A DNA stretch of 64,000 nucleotides. It comes from Nilaparvata lugens (lineage: Eukaryota > Arthropoda > Insecta > Hemiptera > Delphacidae). Positions 59,086 to 64,000 of the stretch are shown piece by piece. The stretch lies in the NCBI RefSeq assembly GCF_014356525.2, contig NC_052506.1, positions 23,016,707 through 23,080,706 of the forward strand, read 5' to 3'. A program made the translations under genes and the position numbers. The notes under the pieces are model-generated. The model saw only the letters and a program-made list of their open reading frames with translations. It was not told the DNA's origin and did not search any database. Within the stretch, counting starts at the first letter, position 1. Each line of letters begins with the position of its first letter.

Positions 59086-59843
59086 TGCCGTGCTACCAAT
59101 TTTTCCTTAAATCGGTTGGAATAGCATTTAACACCTATTAACCTAAGGATAGTTGTCGGCTCCAATGAAATAGATTCTTGATAAATTGTGAATGGATCTA
59201 TCGCCTATGAATGAGAAATCCAGTTTTCAGAGCAAATGAACTTATAATCTTCAGATGAATTTAAACAAATACACAAAGAACTATATCTTATAAGCCTAAT
59301 TTTTTAGAGTAACTACGAACTAAAATACTTATCTAGTTTACAGTTGAAAAACAGTGGCTATTGGCTTGAATACACAAATAGCAAATTACGAACAAAACAG
59401 AACACTAAAAATTGTCCAAAACTCAATTTAAAACATTAATAAACGAAAATGATTCAGAGCAAAATTTTACAACAACACACGTAGCCAGCCATTTTTCTAG
59501 AGAAGGCAGAACAGAGACACCTCCAACATTACAGACACGTCACCAAAAATTTATAAATTACAAGTTTAGAATTCACATTCTACATCTGTTCTCAATAAAA
59601 CTTTATTTTGAAACTGTTATTTTAAACTTTCATATATATTCTCTATTTAAATAAACTATTTATCTATTAATTATGCTAACCAAGCCTCGGTGACACCATG
59701 GAACAATGCAACAATCATTTACGATAAAAAATTCTCCGTCGAAAAGTTTGTCCGTCTATTGATGACTCTGATATTTACTATAAAGTTCCATAGATCTCGA
59801 ATTGAAGATTCGATTCCAATGTGAGAAAAAATGTAATATTACA
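59086..59843 (-). repeat. 5' LTR of the gypsy element
   Basis: 758 bp, direct copy of 48328-49085. In the minus reading it begins TGTAATATTACATTTTTTCT and ends GGCA. It would hold the element's promoter; no clear TATA box was assigned. Confidence 0.93.
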
Positions 59844-60935
59844 AGTTTTAAAATGTGATTTACCAGATTAAATAGTTTTAAGGAGCAAATTTTCCAAAAA
59901 CGAATGATGAATAGATATTTTTCTATTTTTATAATTAATTTATGCAAATCCTATATAGCATTGATTTGGAGCGTCAAATGTGTCAGTTGAATAAATAAAT
60001 AAATCATGCCAAAAAATTCTCCCAAATATGTGTGAAGAATAACAAAATTACTAGCCTACATAATGAAATTTATATGGATTAGACAATTTTTATTAATGAC
60101 TAAAACAATAGCCTATATGAGAAACATTACAAATTCAACAACTTGGTTTAAGTGCAGTAGCATATACTTATATTTATTTCTTGTAAAGCTTTTTTGTATT
60201 TTGTTTTTGACAAAAAAAAAATTATCAATGACAATTTTAATTAAATGAAGTTTAAAATGTTTATCAAACTTTAAAGAATCCTTTAATGTCTAGCCCAAGA
60301 CCTGTTAATCAGTTTGAATTATCTATAAAACTATAAAAACTGAAACTATATTATTTCTTAGAAAACAATACAATATAAATTTCTAGTTTTTGGTCACATT
60401 AATCTTTATTGGCCACATAAAGACGAAAAACACTAAAAACTAAAAAAAAAACAAATTGAAAACTCATACCAGACTGTATAATATCCTACGAGGGATCTAC
60501 ATACCAGATATTATACCTGTGATTTATTTTTTATCATGTCTAGTAGATTAGAATATTAAAAAAGCTTACTAAAATTAGAATATAACCAGGTTTAATATTA
60601 TTGACAGTTGGTAGTAATAAAAGAAGGAAAAAGAATATTGTGAACACAGTATGATTCAGCTCGTTGACATTTCCTTGATCTTGTTAAACTGGTTTTCTTG
60701 TGAGGATGGAGTTCCTCAGGAAAAAAGAAAATTAGTTGCGCGAAAAAGGCACATAGTTATCCTTATTCAGGTCCATCCACCGAAATCAGAGTTGAAAAAT
60801 GATATTAATCTTTGTAGGTATTCAAGTATCGCGCACAGAAAAACAAGGAAACTACGTCACGGGTTTTTATGGATTGTATGGCATGATTCATGCCCAGTCG
60901 TTCAGTCCATTTGGTTTTGGAGTCATTACAATTAC
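59844..60935. other. AT-rich flank of the gypsy element
   Basis: After the AGTT duplication the sequence is AT-rich and noncoding to about 60640. From 60650 to 60950 it is less AT-rich, and plus-strand frames there look accidental. This is probably villin first-intron or 5' flanking DNA. Confidence 0.4.
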
Positions 60936-60959
60936 CTCGGTGTCTAAATGAGAGTCCAT
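60936..60959 (-). CDS. Possible first coding exon of villin (MDSHLDTE)
   Basis: The minus strand reads a well-placed ATG (GATGCAATGG context), eight codons MDSHLDTE and a donor GAG/GTAATT in phase 0. The villin exon at 48162 starts in phase 0 with DFKRAVSRE before the MNDS methionine, so the join would be open. If correct, the gypsy element lies in villin intron 1 and the N-terminus is 17 residues longer. Supported only by phase and motif; the exon is very short. Confidence 0.25.
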
Positions 60960-63900
60960 TGCATCGAGCGAAAATGATTCGCCGCTAAGAAAGAAAGTAC
61001 AGGTACCGTTCCAGGTTGCAGCCCCACTTGCAAATCATCAAATAATAATTAGTGGAGCCTTGTCGTGAAAAGGTGTTTCTTCATACCGAACTGCAAAAAG
61101 AACAGATTGTTCAGAATACTATGTTTGTGAAGAATATCCTCCTCCTTCTCTATCACACTTAGTTCTTTCTGCGCATATCTTTCATGAGACTAGGATGTTT
61201 TAAAAAGAGATTCTTTCTCTTTTGCATTTCTTTCTTCACTATGTTGTCTCTGTTTCATGCCTCTTCCACATCGGACAGTTTTATTCATCTCATTCGATTT
61301 CGTCTAACTGTTCTTCCATTTTTCGTATCACATTCATCTTTCATGTTTCTTTATCTAGTTTAGTCCATCTTACCTCCGCCCCGTGTTTTCCCTGACTAAT
61401 ATCCTTTCCAATAATGATATTTCTGTATTGTACAACTCATCTGGAAAAATTCAGTTTATTTTACCAAAATAATAATAGAAGACACTGTAGGTGATAAATT
61501 ACAGCTTATACAGGATTGAGATTGCTAACCCACTGAGGCTAGTGAACATTATTTTTATTACTGGCCACTAAGTGCTATCTCTACATTCTACAAATTCATT
61601 TCAACTCCTCTCTAGGATTCCAACGTATGATATACTCACTATAATGATCATTGTTGAAAAATTAATCATACAATATTTAAAACAATCTATTTTGAATAAA
61701 GGACACATGAAAATTGCTTGAAAGCTGGAACTGGCAGAGTTTATATAAAAAATTCAAAAAAGGGTACTGTGTAGTAATTTTTATATTGATTAAAGAATAC
61801 TATTTTCCATATACAATCACTGCCATATCTGTGATAATTCCTAGGATATTGTACAGTAGGTACAAGTGAACCGTGAGCTCACATTTTGTGCTCAAAAGAA
61901 TTATATAGTAAGTAACACTCTAAACATCGAAAATTGGATTTCACTGCTTAGATTAGAATTTTTCCTGAAACTCCTTCTTATTAAGAGATTGTCTAGATTC
62001 TAAGCTTCTGTCAAAAATTTCTGTGTATAAACTTTTGTGTATCCGACTGGAGATAAATATATATTGCTAGAATATGATTTTGCACATTTAAACATCTGCA
62101 AGACCATTTATTAATTTATAATTCGTTTATTATATTAATTTAACTATTATAGCCTAATATATCAATATCTTTTTGGATACCATAAGATATTAATCAACTA
62201 CCGTATTAAAAAACTTCAAACAAATTTATTTTCTTATATAATTAGCGTACTAGTACCATTTATTTTACTTATCAAAAATCTGTAAAAATAAATGAAAAAT
62301 ATTTATAAATTGAAATCGTGCAGCCCAATAATTTTGAGATAAATAGATTCGATTAGATAAATTTCCCCAATCGATTTCTCCTTTAAATCCGCCACGCATG
62401 TTCTAAATAGTTTAAATTCGAGGGGACCTTTCATGTTTGATTCAGAAAGAGATAGTCTACTGCAGCATGCATTCAATTCGAATCTATAAAATTGGATAGC
62501 TCTTGTTTTTATAAGCTGGACCTACTTAACTGTGAGAAACTGTCTTGACATATCACATGCTCCATTCAACAGTCGATTTTCAGACCTATCAAATTAAACT
62601 TCTCTCTGCTTTCACTTCCATTTGTAATAATTGTTATCAATCTCGCATTCCACTTTTTCTATAAATTGGAATATAATTTTGATACCACTTTTTCAATTTA
62701 GATGAAGAATTTATCATCTAGGTGGATACATCAAATAGCAAAAATATGTACTCTTACAGTATAGCAATTGTGCGCATTTTTGGAATATCTCAATAAGAAT
62801 TAAAGATATTCTGAACTTGACACCAGTTAGGCCTACTTTGGACTCCAAATCGAATTTTACATAAGACTTGATCATTATAGAAGATATTGGTGACATAAAA
62901 AAATTAACCAATGATTATTGACATAATACAATAGTTACTAGGACATTCGTAGAAATATCATGAATACATTTCACATGGTACATGTAAATGTACTATACTG
63001 GATTAGAATTTATTCTCCCCATATCATTCATGTAGGCCTACTTTCAAAGGATATATTGAATTTGAAATAATTCATTTTAGAACTACAAAAAACTTATACT
63101 GTAACTTCTGAAGAGTTCCAATTTCTACTAGAAAACCAATGAATATAAATAATATATACGGTAACATTAGCTAATTTTTTATCATTCTCAATAACTCAAG
63201 CATTGAGTAGGCCTATCGGTAACCTTCACAAATCCAGTGATATCATGTTACTGCTATCAGCAACATGAATGTTATTACATCACCTGCATATGCATATGCC
63301 CCCATCTTGCAACAATTATTGAATAATGTTACAAGTATTGAAACTATATTACAACCATTGTGCTATGTTACTACCTATCAATTCTATGTTCATAGTTGTA
63401 ATAGTCCAGGCGCTGGCTTACATTGAGCATGCATGAGAGAGGCAGAGAATTTGACTTCGGATTATTGTTGGGGGGTCTTTAGTGTATATGAAACTCGATG
63501 TCGTCACGTCCCAGGGTGGTCGAGAGATTGTGGGGAGGGGGGTAAGTTGTAAAAAACGCGCGCTTATATAATCGCCTGTCCTGCGGCAACCATTCATATT
63601 ACAGCTTTGACCCTTTTTCTAATATTATCTAAATATAACAAGCTTTCAAAATGGTCCTCTTCATTTTTACGATAGACCGCATAGTTTTTCCGTAAAAAAA
63701 TAAAATATCTCAAAAAATGTATTTTTTGAGTATAGATTTTTTTTATTTTCCGAATATTTCAGTCGTTAGCCGACTGAGAGGGAAAAGTTCTCAATAAACG
63801 TTGTAGGCCGTTTCTTTCTGAATCCAATGATGTATATAGTTTGGGGGTTACGACCATAGATGCGGCTGTGGGAGGGGGATTAGTAGCACTGTTACACTGC

Positions 63901-64000
63901 AGCGCGGGCCACCCCTATGACCAGTGCGCGTAGCGGCCTACCTATCGCATCGCTCCTATTAGTCTATGCATCCAAATTATGTATTTCAGGAACGTTATAT
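60960..64000. other. Right-end intergenic DNA
   Basis: No gene is supported. The first 2.4 kb is AT-rich. From about 63410 GC content rises. A TATATAA at about 63566-63573, within GCGCGCTTATATAATCG, is followed about 30 bases later by CATTCATATT, which could be a plus-strand TATA promoter for a gene beyond the window. The last 150 bases are relatively GC-rich (GCAGCGCGGGCC, GTGCGCGTAGCGG). Confidence 0.35.

Larger units (their letters stand above)
48328..59843 (-). mobile_element. Gypsy-type LTR retrotransposon, 11.5 kb, defective
   Basis: Two direct LTRs of 758 bp (48328-49085 and 59086-59843) bound the element. Both begin TGCC and end TTACA, and a 4 bp AGTT lies just outside each end (48324-48327 and 59844-59847). 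The internal part reads gag, then protease-RT-RNase H-integrase on the minus strand, the Ty3/gypsy order. A purine tract abuts the 3' LTR and a tRNA-Lys-like primer site follows the 5' LTR. I found only two differences between the LTRs, which points to recent insertion. The coding region is nonetheless broken several times. A 4.4 kb noncoding 3' region with a hexamer satellite separates pol from the 3' LTR; I see no envelope gene. It sits 166 bp upstream of a villin exon, in the same orientation. Confidence 0.93.

Noticed and set aside
60651..60947. Plus-strand 98-codon frame as a gene
   Set aside because: No recognisable domain, no splice context, and composition similar to the flanks.
1..64000. 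CRISPR array, bacterial operon or phage-type system
   Set aside because: The window is eukaryotic; its tandem repeats are satellites and inverted-repeat transposons, with no spacer-repeat pattern.

Overview
The window is eukaryotic and insect-like. It is AT-rich, its genes are split by long introns with GT/AG borders, and it carries many small inverted-repeat elements, one LINE and one LTR retrotransposon. A sulfakinin precursor with two DDYGHMRFG units points to a hemipteran, most likely a planthopper such as Nilaparvata or a relative. That taxonomic call is inference from protein recognition and repeat style, not from a search.

Layout from left to right. (1) The 3' part of a plus-strand MROH1/HEATR7A-type HEAT-repeat gene occupies 1152-9576; nine phase-compatible exons end in a true stop, and its 5' part lies off the window. 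(2) Three phase-compatible exon-like blocks of an unrecognised gene or pseudogene follow at 9709-11081. (3) Repeat-rich DNA leads to an intronless acidic orphan ORF at 15030-16397. (4) The sulfakinin gene has a probable TATA promoter and 5' UTR exon near 18579-18668, a 4 kb intron full of repeats, and one coding exon at 22731-23141. (5) An intact, intronless VPS29 retromer ORF lies at 26069-26617. (6) A minus-strand villin gene starts at 48135 (or perhaps 60959) and ends at 29835. Fourteen exons join in phase into about 836 residues: six gelsolin-like repeats plus a C-terminal headpiece.

The villin introns hold most of the mobile DNA. One contains a LINE (ORF1 plus endonuclease/reverse transcriptase ORF2) sitting between two arms of an inverted-repeat element. 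The region upstream of the villin exon at 48052-48162 contains an 11.5 kb gypsy-type LTR element at 48328-59843. Its 758 bp LTRs differ at only two positions I could find and it is flanked by a 4 bp duplication. Even so, its gag and pol are broken by a stop, several frameshifts and an inverted duplication of its own 3' DNA inserted in the integrase. Its 3' region carries a roughly 1 kb hexamer-phased satellite.

The genes are functionally unrelated: a HEAT-repeat protein, a neuropeptide, a retromer subunit and an actin-binding protein. There is no operon or defence-type system. I found no CRISPR array, no rRNA and no convincing intact tRNA gene. The most unusual structures are the self-derived inverted insertion in the gypsy integrase, the hexamer satellite, the exon-like chain after MROH1 and the acidic orphan protein.
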